Below are positions 36,901-46,316 of a stretch of 64,000 nt of DNA, piece by piece. The position numbers were made by a program, and so were the translations under genes. How positions within the stretch are numbered: the first letter of the stretch is position 1; each line of letters opens with the position of its first letter. This stretch comes from Bigelowiella natans CCMP2755 (Eukaryota; Cercozoa; Chlorarachniophyceae), in NCBI GenBank assembly GCA_000320545.1, contig ADNK01001700.1, positions 21,683-85,682 of the forward strand, in the 5' to 3' direction. The notes beneath the pieces were generated by a model, which worked only from the letters and a program-made list of their open reading frames with translations, had not been told where the DNA came from and did not search any database.

Positions 36901-38960
36901 AGACTGCAGCTTGGATACTACGTAGGTTCTCCCCTACCTACGCTAGGACTGCAGCTGCTTTTACTACTGCTTACCGGAAGGAGAACTCTGTAGGCCTCAG
37001 CTTCGCTAAGGTGTGGGCCAAGGCTGGCCTTGATGCCCACTTCGATAACCTAATAAAGTTATGCAGCAACACCCTATTGAATGCTAAGCTAGACACTACT
37101 AGACCAGCTACCCTATGGACAGACTGGTCTAAGCTAGGTATGGCTGCTGTACTTACCCAAGACCAGCAGATCATACGGGTGTGGGGCAGGGCCTGCACAG
37201 CAGCTGAGGCCAAGTACAGCCCTACAAAAGGAGAGTATAAAGCCATGACTGAGGCGCAGAGGAAACTAAGATACTACCTGCTGTCGGTGCCCAGCTTCAC
37301 CTTAATGACTGACCACAAGCCCCTCCTAGGCATCGACCGCAAGCTCGAAGCGCCTAACGATGAGTATGCAGCTATGAGGGCGGACACGGAAGAGTTTAGG
37401 GACAAGAGGACAGTGGTCTACGCACCAGGAGACAAGCAGCTTGCTGACTATTTCAGCAGGCTGTTCGAAAAGAAAGTCCCTACCCAGGTCACCCCTATGG
37501 TTAACGCGATTACCTTCGAGGACGGCGACTTCCTGCCTGAGCCAGAGGAGCTCCAGCACCTTCAAGAACACCTGGATAAATACAAACACAAGCATGAGGT
37601 ACTTAGTGATAGGATATATGTATACACTAATAATGTTAGGCGTACCTACGTGCCACGGCGGACCAGGGGAGCCCTTCTCTTTACCGCCCATGGACCTGCA
37701 CACGTAGGAGAAAACCATATCACTGCTCTACTCTACCATTACTACTGGCCCTACAAGCTAAAAGAGATAAGGACATACCTGCGTGGCTGCAGGTGCTCCA
37801 GCTTGAAGGCGGCAGGCGTCGCCACCAAGGAGTCCAGCAAGAGCCGTGCATCTAAGAAAATCAAAGCAAGGAACTTCTTAGATATCGTGCAAATTGATGT
37901 TTATAAGTACGATGGCTATCACTACCTTACCTTCGTTGATGTGGCCACTGGAAAGTGCTGGGTTAAAAAGATTATCAAGGTCAACGTTGCTAAGAAGAAC
38001 AAAGGCTTATATAAGCAGAGGCATACTAACTGCTACCGTACCTGGGAGTCTGAGCTCCAGGCTATCCCTGATGAAGTTAGCATAAACAAGATACCAAAGA
38101 AGTTACATGTGGATAATGAGACCTCTCTTCTACAGCTACCACACCCTAATATTGATGCCTCACCTGTATACTATGCCCAGTCCAACTCCAAGGTAGAGCG
38201 ACTCCACCGCACCTTGGCCAACCTAAGCAGGATAAATAGCACCACACCAGACAAGATACAAGGGTTAGTAAACGACACCTTCACGTCTGGGGGAGGTATC
38301 AAGGATAAGGAGAGGGAAGAAGGCGACGACAACGACGACGATACCGAGAGCGAAGACGAGAAGGTCCCGTACGATGGCCGAGTTCTAAAGGAAGGACAGT
38401 ATGTTAGGGCCAAGGTAAATCTGAGATCGAGAAATAAACAAGACCCCTTCTGGGGTGGCGTTGCAAAGGTTACCGAGAGGAAGGGGAGGAAGCAGTACTA
38501 CATCTATGATGGGAACAGGGTCACCTTGCGCCACATCAGTCACCTAAAGAATTATGATATCGGTGAGAAGCTCCTAGAGGATGTTAAAGTAAACCCTACT
38601 GTGTGGGAGCGAGCAATGCCTTGTTTAGGACCCCGACCTAAGTTCGATGTGGAATATGGAAACAATAAGGTCAGGGTGAACGACGATTGGCGCATGAAGA
38701 TTGTCTATCTAGGCTACCCTGGATTACGAAATATGGAGAGGGTAGCTATGAAAATAAAGGACGGAAAATATCAGCTACTCTACCTAGCTGTTCCCGACTT
38801 ACCCTTTGAGCACTGGTATAAGGTCCTGGGGGACCTTGATGCAGAGGGCTGGTATGGACACGAACCTAAGGACGAAGGTGAGTTCTGGGTAAGCGACAAA
38901 GGAGATAAGGTTAGAGAGGAATCTATTACCTGGTGGTTGGTGAAGTTCCGAAAGCGATGA
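33987..38960 (+). CDS. Retrotransposon gag-pol polyprotein (Ty3/Gypsy-type order)
   Basis: One uninterrupted 1657-codon frame, with no frameshift between gag and pol. A charged gag region is followed by a zinc knuckle near residue 370 (CGYCSRKGKHTAKDC, spacing CX2CX5HX4C). The aspartic protease shows LWDSGS near 517 (DSG rather than DTG). The RT (about 760-960) shows SSLDKNESYMQTPIH, FPYGLSISGDAF and YVDDDI. RNase H (about 1040-1150) shows WTDWSKLGMAAVL, a Glu in KGEYKAM and LMTDHKPLL. Integrase (about 1210-1440) has an AHVG..H..CRC zinc region, then acids in QIDVY, HVDNE and SKVERLHR. A GPY/F-like module (DPFWGGVAKV) comes next. A C-terminal extension of about 130 residues is unrecognised. 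The product would copy and integrate the element. Confidence 0.95.
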   Translation: MSQQLEEQQDFGSQAVQGHEQKQERKGDTDAKEGGGTPPQAPPGPAPGIKKADAAAEALENFYEADDEDVAAESKKVVMALRALRPRASNYAKLKVSIEYKYQTHDVWAAIMQDIMDYEADLPPEWAALFRNDGGLGASRGTTQSTVKQQQPVQRNTQFMSVKTAPVMITKYNGKRGEARRWWKNARSILCDFTPNPTENDKLKWLAIIKQAMDLYETGRTRIRQLEKIHTTVSGLRDVEAIMKAFVNEQDANSLPQAIRKYRAMMQHEREPVRDFATRFQDMIDELHDFNYNTGDDQARFEEFKLKIKESTYVTEKGYTTMEAAVQAISLREQEQDRKFTSPKVPGIGNINAIKPQRDWYKDREGNRRCGYCSRKGKHTAKDCRDRKEGRPRMTIRQLNEHYEKLKRKKGRGQGYNNSKWQGSNNGKNNKYKNKKQNSINAIQQQINGILDHLKQAPTKTAVPATQDQDKPMTLDDIKNLGVCNINDEDANRTIKVAMTKVKVKDSYGDYKKLPALWDSGSMPKSFISLSTVRRLGLLDQVTKKERKYAQADGSSSMKTVGELMLKLQIPGSDAETQIKTRVAMTLSMELLLGQDALEKLGGIISFYNHKIYFAKLPKKSGRTISQNMIRLDEWTSESSVNALEFMDLADNKLPTPTELRKKNPGKTIRQITELLDKTPPADDWDIDKGKKYINKILNEKYSDITKPTTKPSSKLTPVKIELKKGYEECIINDPEHRRPEADWEKIEWQINEWAKEGKIEPSNSPWNVRHVLAKKPTYPFFRLAHNFIRHNRVIKRIQTPTPRIDDVIEHVIGYKYYSSLDKNESYMQTPIHKTSRPITAFSSRHRKWHFVVFPYGLSISGDAFSSQNYRAYTHDGMASVLWVFVFVYVDDDIICTNTVVAQIFLLENIFIRFAHFGFTIRLQKCTFLATRIKWCGYYLEQGRITPNPEKVAALQQAPKPKNAKELKSFLQTAAWILRRFSPTYARTAAAFTTAYRKENSVGLSFAKVWAKAGLDAHFDNLIKLCSNTLLNAKLDTTRPATLWTDWSKLGMAAVLTQDQQIIRVWGRACTAAEAKYSPTKGEYKAMTEAQRKLRYYLLSVPSFTLMTDHKPLLGIDRKLEAPNDEYAAMRADTEEFRDKRTVVYAPGDKQLADYFSRLFEKKVPTQVTPMVNAITFEDGDFLPEPEELQHLQEHLDKYKHKHEVLSDRIYVYTNNVRRTYVPRRTRGALLFTAHGPAHVGENHITALLYHYYWPYKLKEIRTYLRGCRCSSLKAAGVATKESSKSRASKKIKARNFLDIVQIDVYKYDGYHYLTFVDVATGKCWVKKIIKVNVAKKNKGLYKQRHTNCYRTWESELQAIPDEVSINKIPKKLHVDNETSLLQLPHPNIDASPVYYAQSNSKVERLHRTLANLSRINSTTPDKIQGLVNDTFTSGGGIKDKEREEGDDNDDDTESEDEKVPYDGRVLKEGQYVRAKVNLRSRNKQDPFWGGVAKVTERKGRKQYYIYDGNRVTLRHISHLKNYDIGEKLLEDVKVNPTVWERAMPCLGPRPKFDVEYGNNKVRVNDDWRMKIVYLGYPGLRNMERVAMKIKDGKYQLLYLAVPDLPFEHWYKVLGDLDAEGWYGHEPKDEGEFWVSDKGDKVREESITWWLVKFRKR

Positions 38961-39011
38961 AGGTCTAAGGGAATAAGGAAGGAAGGAAGGAGCAACGTGA
39001 CTTGGGGGAGG

Positions 39012-39337
39012 TGTAGCGCGTACCACTACGCGGGCACAAGTCACGTGCGACAACAAAGGGGTTGTCGCGGATATAGAATATAGATAACGTAGATATTAAT
39101 ACAGCATAGGCACGTGGGTTCCGGCGGGACTCATGGCAGCACACCGGAAGTGTGCTGCCCCACGTGCGGCGGCATTCGCGAAAGCTTCGCGAATGATTAC
39201 GCAGTGCACGATTTAATAAAAATATAATCTTTAATAAAAATAAACACAACTCTTCAAAAGGAAGCAAACGTGCCTTTCCCCCCCCCTGCCTACTTGTGCA
39301 CGTAGCGCCTCGGCCTGTGAACACCTTACGCGCAACA
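39012..39337 (+). repeat. 3' LTR
   Basis: Read against 33622-33947 the copy is the same length and I see no difference. It starts 51 bp after the gag-pol stop codon. Confidence 0.95.
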
Positions 39338-39341
39338 GTCC

Positions 39342-41223
39342 AAGCTGGCAAGACCACTCTGCTAGCTCTGGCATGCACTCGTGCCAGCGTGGCAATGCCC
39401 AGTTGCCCCACCTGGCCACACAAACTGGCAAAATGGCTGGCTGGCACACTGGGCGTGCACTTCAAAATTGTTTCCATTTCATCACAATGAACACGAAACA
39501 GCGGCACACCCAGCCTCTTCCAGTCTTCACACCTTGGTCTTGCACATCACACACCCTTGCACAGCAGCTCACTCTGTTCACTCCAGTCTGGCAGTGTGTC
39601 AGCTTCAAATTGAACTGCTTGGTTCTTCGTCAGTCACTCCAGAGTTCCAGAGTTGACAACTGCACCACATTGCCAACCAACCAGCTGGAATCCCAAGTGC
39701 GCAGCAACGCTGTGCACTTGTTTGCGCGGCATTGTTTCATCAGTTTCATGCACAGTGCACAGCCGCAAAACGACAATGATGCATGAATGAGAGTGGCTGG
39801 TGCACAACCTTGCCAGCTTGCAGCTCCAGAACTTGTGTGTGGCGATGCCACGTTTGAACGTCTAGACGTGGTCGATGATCGATGCAACAACGTGCGTGTG
39901 CGCCATGATGATGGCAACGCTCTGGCTAGCTAGACACTCATTGCACGTCACATTGCCACCTCCAGACCTGCTGGTTCCAGAGCTGGTCTGCAGTTTGGCA
40001 GCAGCTGGCTGGCTGCCAATGACACAAAAAGTGAAATTGCTTCACTTGGTGTTGCAATGAATGCACGTACGTTTTGTCCAGAATTCAGTCGTTGTCGATG
40101 CCTGCAAATGCCACGCAAAAGGCCAATCCATCGCAATGACGTAGTTTTTCTGCTGCAGTGATGATGGAGCCCGCGTGCACGGTGGGCCAGTCCAGCAGTG
40201 GGTGTCGATCCTCCTTGCCATTCACGTTGTGTTCCAAGTGTTTGGAAAAACCACCATCGTCCACACAGTCTTCAGTTCTCAACTTTTTGATCATCATGCG
40301 GAGATCAATTTTCACGAAGAGAGGATCAGGTGGAAGGTTGCCTGGAGAAGCAGAACCACAGAACCACAGAACCACGTTGTTCTTGCGTGTTGAGACGTTG
40401 GCGTCAAAAAAGACACTGCACGTTCACATGAGCTGCAACAACAAACCTTTCCTGTGCACAACCTTGCTTGCTGGTAGCTGAATGTCTCACGAGTCAATCC
40501 AAGAAGTTTGAACTCCAATCCCGGAAGTGGTCAGGGAGGTTGTTTGGGAGTGAACACTTTTCTTCACTCGCATCCTGGCAATTCGCACGTTTGCACCAAG
40601 TGGGATCATTCTGCCCTGCACGTAATCTGCAATGTCCAATTGTCCGATGAATCATGTTGTGACGTGTGTGGATGCAGGGCATGAGACCTGATCATGGCCC
40701 AACGAACGTGAGGTTGTGAGGCATTGATCAGATCCAGACAAACGTGAAGTCCACGTGCATGCTTCACAATCGGCAGGCATCTCCTTTCATGTCGCACTTC
40801 CTAAACACCAGATGTTCAGCAGGAAAGATAGTGCTGCGAAAAAATTCCATTTAAAACTAGTTTATGGTCTGTCGCAAGAAGGCATCGTTTTTCAAAGGAC
40901 GACAGCGGATAGTCCTCACTAATGCAAACAACCGTCCAAACTTGAAAAGCAAAATGAGTCACAAAAAGTGACATATTTTTCCTCCTTGACCCAAGAAATA
41001 TTGATGTCGTAGTAAATAAATAACCTGCATTTGGAGGTATTAACGGATAAAAGATTTAGTGAATTCCTGCCTCACAAACGCGGAGTCGTCGTTTTGTTGG
41101 TTGTGACTGTTTAGGGGGGAGCAAACCCCTCAATGTTGGATAGCTATGAAAATATGCTGAAGCAGGATTATAGCAGAAGTCACACATGATTCTGCTATTT
41201 TTGGTAGATTAAGTTAAAGTACA
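39342..41223. other. Right flank of the LTR element and 5' spacer of the acyl-CoA synthetase gene
   Basis: To about 40800 the DNA has the same CCAG/CTGG/GTGCA-rich texture as the left flank, which suggests one pre-existing block split by the insertion. A minus-strand open stretch at 40085-40375 has no stop but no recognised domain. From 40800 to 41223 the sequence is plain spacer. Confidence 0.4.
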
Positions 41224-44200
41224 ATGGGTGGATGCGGATCGACTCTAAGAAAGCAATTTCCCGAGGTTTCTTTTGACACTAAATTGATATTCACTGTGTG
41301 TATTCATTGTATGAAACTTTTCATGTTGAGCGTTTCAGTAACTGATACTTCGGAATCAATCTAATGATACGCAATGGATACACCCCTATTTTGCATATTT
41401 CCAGGCATATGATGGCGATTATCTTCCTCAATACGAAGGAAAGAGTCCCTTCTATGTTATGACAGCTGATGCGGTAAGTCATAGAGACGCGCAAGTATAA
41501 AATTAGCTGATAATGATTTTTCCAATCGTTACAGTGCCAAAAAATTCGGTATTCAAAGAAAGGTCCTGGTTCACAGGAAGAGACGCCAGCGACAAGTACA
41601 TACCCTTTGCAGTATCCTTTATGTTCACCTAATCCGTATACACCTTAACAGCTATTCATGAGTTACTAAACAAAGCTGCGGCGGAATCTGGCGACAAAGT
41701 CGCCATGCGTGTGGAACGGATTCCAGATAAAAAGAAGGTCGGCAAGATGGTTATTAATACTACGAATATATTCTCACATATTAGGATAAATTTATGCAAA
41801 TTTAGGGGGGATGGGTAACCCCATCGAAGGACAACCTTTCACTTCCTGATGATAAATGGGTCACATGGTCAGTGAACTTTTTATTCTAGGTGTATTTTGT
41901 TGATGCTATCCAATACTTTGGTTCAGGACCTATAAGCAGTACAAGAAGGACTGTGAGCAGGCAGCACGAGCTTTAATGGCAATGGGGGTTGAGCAGTTCG
42001 GAACGGTAATAGAAAGTGATAAAGAATACTTTAAACATTCCTAACCCATTAAGGCAAAGAATTACCCTAACACCCTTACTCATAGGTTGGAGTGTATGGA
42101 TTCAACGCACCGGAGTGGTTCATGGCAGAGATTTCTACAATGCTCTGCGGGGCAAAAGTTGCAGGAGTCTATCCTTCGGATTCGTAATCGCTATTTCGAA
42201 CTATAAGCGAGTGTCTTTGAAATATTGTGTAATGGCAGTGTGGAAAATGTTGTATTCAAGATGAAGCACTCTAAGTCGACAGTGATCGTGCTTGAGGATG
42301 AAAGTAAGCAAAATGTTTATTTTAATTAGGATGCACAGTGATTTGTTGATCCTTAGGTAAGCTTAAACGCCTCCAACCAGGAAAAGATAACATGGGGGAA
42401 GCTTACAATCCTCTTGTACCACATTCTTTCTCTTAATGACTGCTGAATCAAATGTACTGATAATGATACTAAAAGCTATCACTTCACTAGGATGAGCTTC
42501 CGGATTTGAAGTACATCGTTACATGGGCCGCGGGTGATGACTGCCCGAAAACACTCCAAGGGAAGCATGGAAAGGTCTAAATATACATAAGATTCTACCT
42601 ACAGAGATCCTGAAGTATCATCGTTAATGTTTTGAAAGGTACCTGTTGTATCTTGGAATGAGTTCTTGGAAATGGGTAAAAAGGTAATGAGTAGATGCCA
42701 TTGTAAGAAAATTGAATGACTAATTTGTGTATGTGAAGACTGAGATGAAGGCTCTCGAAGAGCGACAGGCGAAGATCAAACCGGGACACTGCTGCGCGCT
42801 TATCTACACCTCAGGTGTAGAAGCTGATATACCTTACAGCAACTAGAAAATGCCCTGAATCTCGATCATTTTCATTAGTAAAGTTATGCGAGAAATTTAA
42901 GATGCTGATAAATCTGACGAATTTAGGCACAACAGGGCGACCTAAAGCTGTGATGATCAGTCATGACAACATTTACTTCTGTGTAAGTGTTTATTTAGTT
43001 ACTGCAAGTTTCAGAGTTTCTAAAGACCCCTCCTCTTTTCTTGAGTTTTCAATTCAAAACGAACCTCGTTACCCTGATTTCCCCTGGTAATCTTAGGCTG
43101 GGATTACTATGCGTGGCGTCAATGGTTCGGGAATAGGTGCAGGGGGGCAAGAGCGTCTCATTTCGGTAACTCAATATAAATGACCGATTGTAGTTAAGTA
43201 GATATGATTATCGTTTATTATCTCACTTACCCTTTTAGTACCTCCCGTTAAGCCATGTTGCCGGTATGATGGTGGACATCATTGCACCAATATTTATAAC
43301 TGGTCCGTATCTCTAAATTTCACTAAACAATTTATGCTAATGAGTTAATTTGAAATAAAACATTGTACACACGGTTAATGCGCTTTTTATTGGTCGGCCG
43401 GGGTTTGGATCGATTACTTTTTATCTGCAATTTTGATGCATAGCGAATACAAACGGATGGACTACAGTCTCATTCGCCCGTCCCTACGACCTTAAGGTAG
43501 CAAAAAGGTTGATATGTGTCACATTTTGTATTTAGACTTCATTTACATCTAGGCTGGAACTATGGGGCATCGCCTTCGGGCTGTGAAGCCAACCCTTTTC
43601 CTTGGGGTAAAATGTCAATAATGCTACATTTCATTCCACTCAATCTGCTTTAATTGTTTAGGTACCTCGTGTGTGGGAGAAAGTTGCTGACAAAGTCAAA
43701 GCAGCTGGAAAGGCCAATACGGGTAGATTTACAGTACCGAACCAATTTTCTATAAAACCAATTTCTGAGAATTAATGTAGTTGCTTCCCTAATTAGGATT
43801 CAAAAAGTGGGCTGGGGAGTATATGAAGCCCAGACTTCTCGCACACTCTAAGGGAAAGAGCCTTTACAGCGAGCCGAACAATCCGTCAGGTCTCTCCATT
43901 GCAAAGTATTTCGCGAAGAAGGTACAGACGCAGCTTGGCCTTTCAGAGCTCAAGTATGCCGCTACTGCGGCTGCACCTATTCAAACTGAAACGTTGGAAT
44001 ATTACGGGTCTTTGGGTATCCTTGTGAAGGAGGTGTATGGCATGTCCGAGTGTGCGGGTGCAACTACAATCTCACGCGATGATGCTCACGTCTGGGGTTC
44101 TGTTGGGTTTCCCACTCCCGGTATTGAGTTCAAGGTGCTAAAAGAGGGAAAAGACGGAAAGTTTGAGGAAGTTCCACGCGCGAAAAATATTTTCGAAGCC

Positions 44201-45067
44201 AGCGAGGAAGAACAGGGTGAATTATGCTATCGCGGCCGCCACATCATGATGGGATATCTAGCTAATCCCGATTTCAAGGAAGATGGAGGCTCGGAGTGGG
44301 CTAAAAAAAAGAATGAGAGCGCGATCGACGAAAATGGTTGGCTTCATTCTGGCGACAAAGGCTGTATGGACAAGCACGGAATGATCAAAATCACGGGCCG
44401 CTACAAGGAGCTCATCATCGGTGCTGGTGGAGAGAACGTTGCTCCTGTTCCTATTGAGGATCATGTTAAGAAACTAGCTCCTGCCATCTCGAACTGTATG
44501 ATGGTCGGAGATAAGAGGAAGTACAACATTGCCCTAGTCACACTCAAGGTGGAGGGCGCAACAGGGGAAGAGGCTGGGGGTAACGAGTTGACAGCACTGT
44601 CGAAACTTGTCAAAGGCGTCGAAACAGTCCAGGATGCAATGAATAACAAGGAATATATCAACAAGATCATGGCGGCATTCGTTGCGACGAACAAGAACCC
44701 TAAAGTATGCCCGAAGTCAGCCTCTAAAATCGGAAGATTCACCATCCTTCCTGTGGACTTTTCCACGAACGGAGGAGAGCTCACTGCAACATTGAAGCTT
44801 AAGCGTTCTGTCGTCGCAAAGATGTACGAAGAAGTTATTGAAAAGGTGTACGCAGCAAAATTGGAAAAGGGTGAGGCTTATGTTAACATTTTTGGGGGTT
44901 CCGAGATGAAAATGGGAGAAAAGACCGGAGGGGAAGAGGGGAAGAAGATGGAAGAGGAAAAGGGCAAGGCAATTGATAAGCAAGAAGCGGAAGATCCTAA
45001 AGCAGAAGAAGCACCCAAACCAGCTGTAAAACCGGAGGGAGTAAAGCCCATGCTGGCGGCAAAATAA
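41224..45067 (+). CDS. Long-chain acyl-CoA synthetase, bubblegum (ACSBG) type
   Basis: About 19 exons were read. The first are 41224-41265, 41405-41473, 41535-41595 and 41652-41737. The last, from about 43799 to 45067, codes the whole C-terminal half. The enzyme activates long-chain fatty acids with ATP and CoA. The AMP-binding signature YTS-GTTGRPKAVMISHDN is split by an intron inside TS|GTTG. Later motifs are YGMSECAG, GWLHSGDKG, and GRYKELIIGAGGENVAPVPIE with its catalytic-region context. Other matched exons include GVYGFNAPEWFMAEIST, KYIVTWAAGDDCP, YLPLSHVAGMMVDI and LFLGVPRVWEKVADKV. The length of about 700 or more residues fits the ACSBG group. The start MGGCGSTLRK carries Gly2 and Cys4, a possible N-myristoylation/palmitoylation signal. 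The C-terminus is a Lys/Glu/Pro-rich tail. Confidence 0.92.
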
Positions 45068-46316
45068 CTAGAATAATAAATCCTGATAATGTAGCCTCAA
45101 GTGAGCTAGTAATATGCCGATACTACATCTAAATGCACTATCGCATCTGGTGAGCTACAGAGGTGTACGGCACGATAATGCCTCGTGAGTACTAGAGCAT
45201 CTAGCTGCTGCGCTCATTTTCTTTTCAGTGTGCATGTAATTGCGGCTGCGACTGACTAGCTCTAGACTAGTAGAGCTAGCTAGCTGAGCCAACGTAACCG
45301 TACCATCATTATGATCTCTAGACCTAGTGGCAATGATGTGAATTGAACAACGTGCATCGCAATTCTATCTAGCAGCATACATGAAACTTCACTTGCCTAG
45401 CCGCACCGACTCGCCCCCCTGCTAGCCTGCCTGCTGCCTAGCTAGCTAGAGCTAGCTCCGCTAGTCTAGTAGTCCATCTGACTCTTCTAGTTTAGTAGTG
45501 TTCTAGTGTTGGTCGCTTGCTAGCTTACGCACGGCTAGACGGCGTTACACACTTTCATTTGTCTGCTCTGGTGCTCACATTGAGACACTGCAGACTTGAT
45601 GCACGTTCTAGACGTTGCTAGCTCTAGCTCAGACCAGCTAGCCAGCTAGCCAGGCGGCTAGCAGGCATCATTCTAGCATTGTGTTAGCTGTGCACATCAA
45701 GACAATCTAGCAATGCTAGAATGTGCGATCGTGGCTAGATGACTAGCTAGTGTGCTGCAACCTAGCAACCAAGCTAGACAGCCTGTGGCAACACCTAGAC
45801 ATCTACAGTCGCTAGGTCACTTCGGTCATAGCAGTTGCCAGTCACGAGCAATGCACATGCTAGCATGATCTAGGTGATTTGCACTAGCCTAACAGTGCAC
45901 AGCATGTGTGCAATGCACGTGCACTGCTAGACTGTTAGACTGATGGCTATCAGTCTAGAAGCATGCATTCTTGCTGTGTGATTGCACCTGTGTACGCGTC
46001 AAGGTCTAGAGATTTTCCATGATGTTGCTTGTGATTTAGTCACCTAACTTTAACATGCTTATGTTTCAGCGGATGGTCCGCATTTCACAATTCCTTGTCA
46101 CGAAAATTAGCCTCCTGGTACACTGAACATGCTACACTTTCTCGCTCAAAATTAAATGAAACGAGCGTGGACTATTTTACATACATACAAGATCTATTGT
46201 ATACTCCAGGAAATCAAGCTATCCCTAATGCCAGGTGAGACACATATTGGCCATAATCACAAGCCCAGCTCATACACATCCTTGCCATTTGTGTCACATT
46301 CCAGTTGGTACCCCAC
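45068..46316. other. CTAG-dense spacer
   Basis: Most of 45200-46000 is packed with CTAG, GCTAGC, TCTAGA, TGCA and CATG words, far above what the neighbouring DNA shows. No exon was found. The last 300 bp are ordinary sequence on the 3' side of the Myb/BRCT gene. Confidence 0.6.

Larger units (their letters stand above)
33618..39341 (+). mobile_element. Complete LTR retrotransposon with target-site duplication
   Basis: The element runs 33622-39337, flanked by GTCC on both sides (33618-33621 and 39338-39341). Two 326-bp LTRs begin TG and end CA and read as identical base for base. A single open frame for gag, protease, RT, RNase H and integrase lies between them in that order, the Ty3/Gypsy order. 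A candidate primer-binding site begins TGGCTTCC at 33953, 5 bp inside the left LTR; I could not match it to a tRNA. A purine-rich tract (GGGGGAGG, 39004-39011) abuts the right LTR. LTR identity and the intact frame imply a very recent insertion, and the element is possibly still mobile. Confidence 0.95.

Noticed and set aside
40085-40375. Minus-strand 96-codon frame beside the LTR element as a transposase remnant
   Set aside because: No catalytic motif, zinc finger or homologous copy is visible in the window, so it is kept only as part of the flank description.
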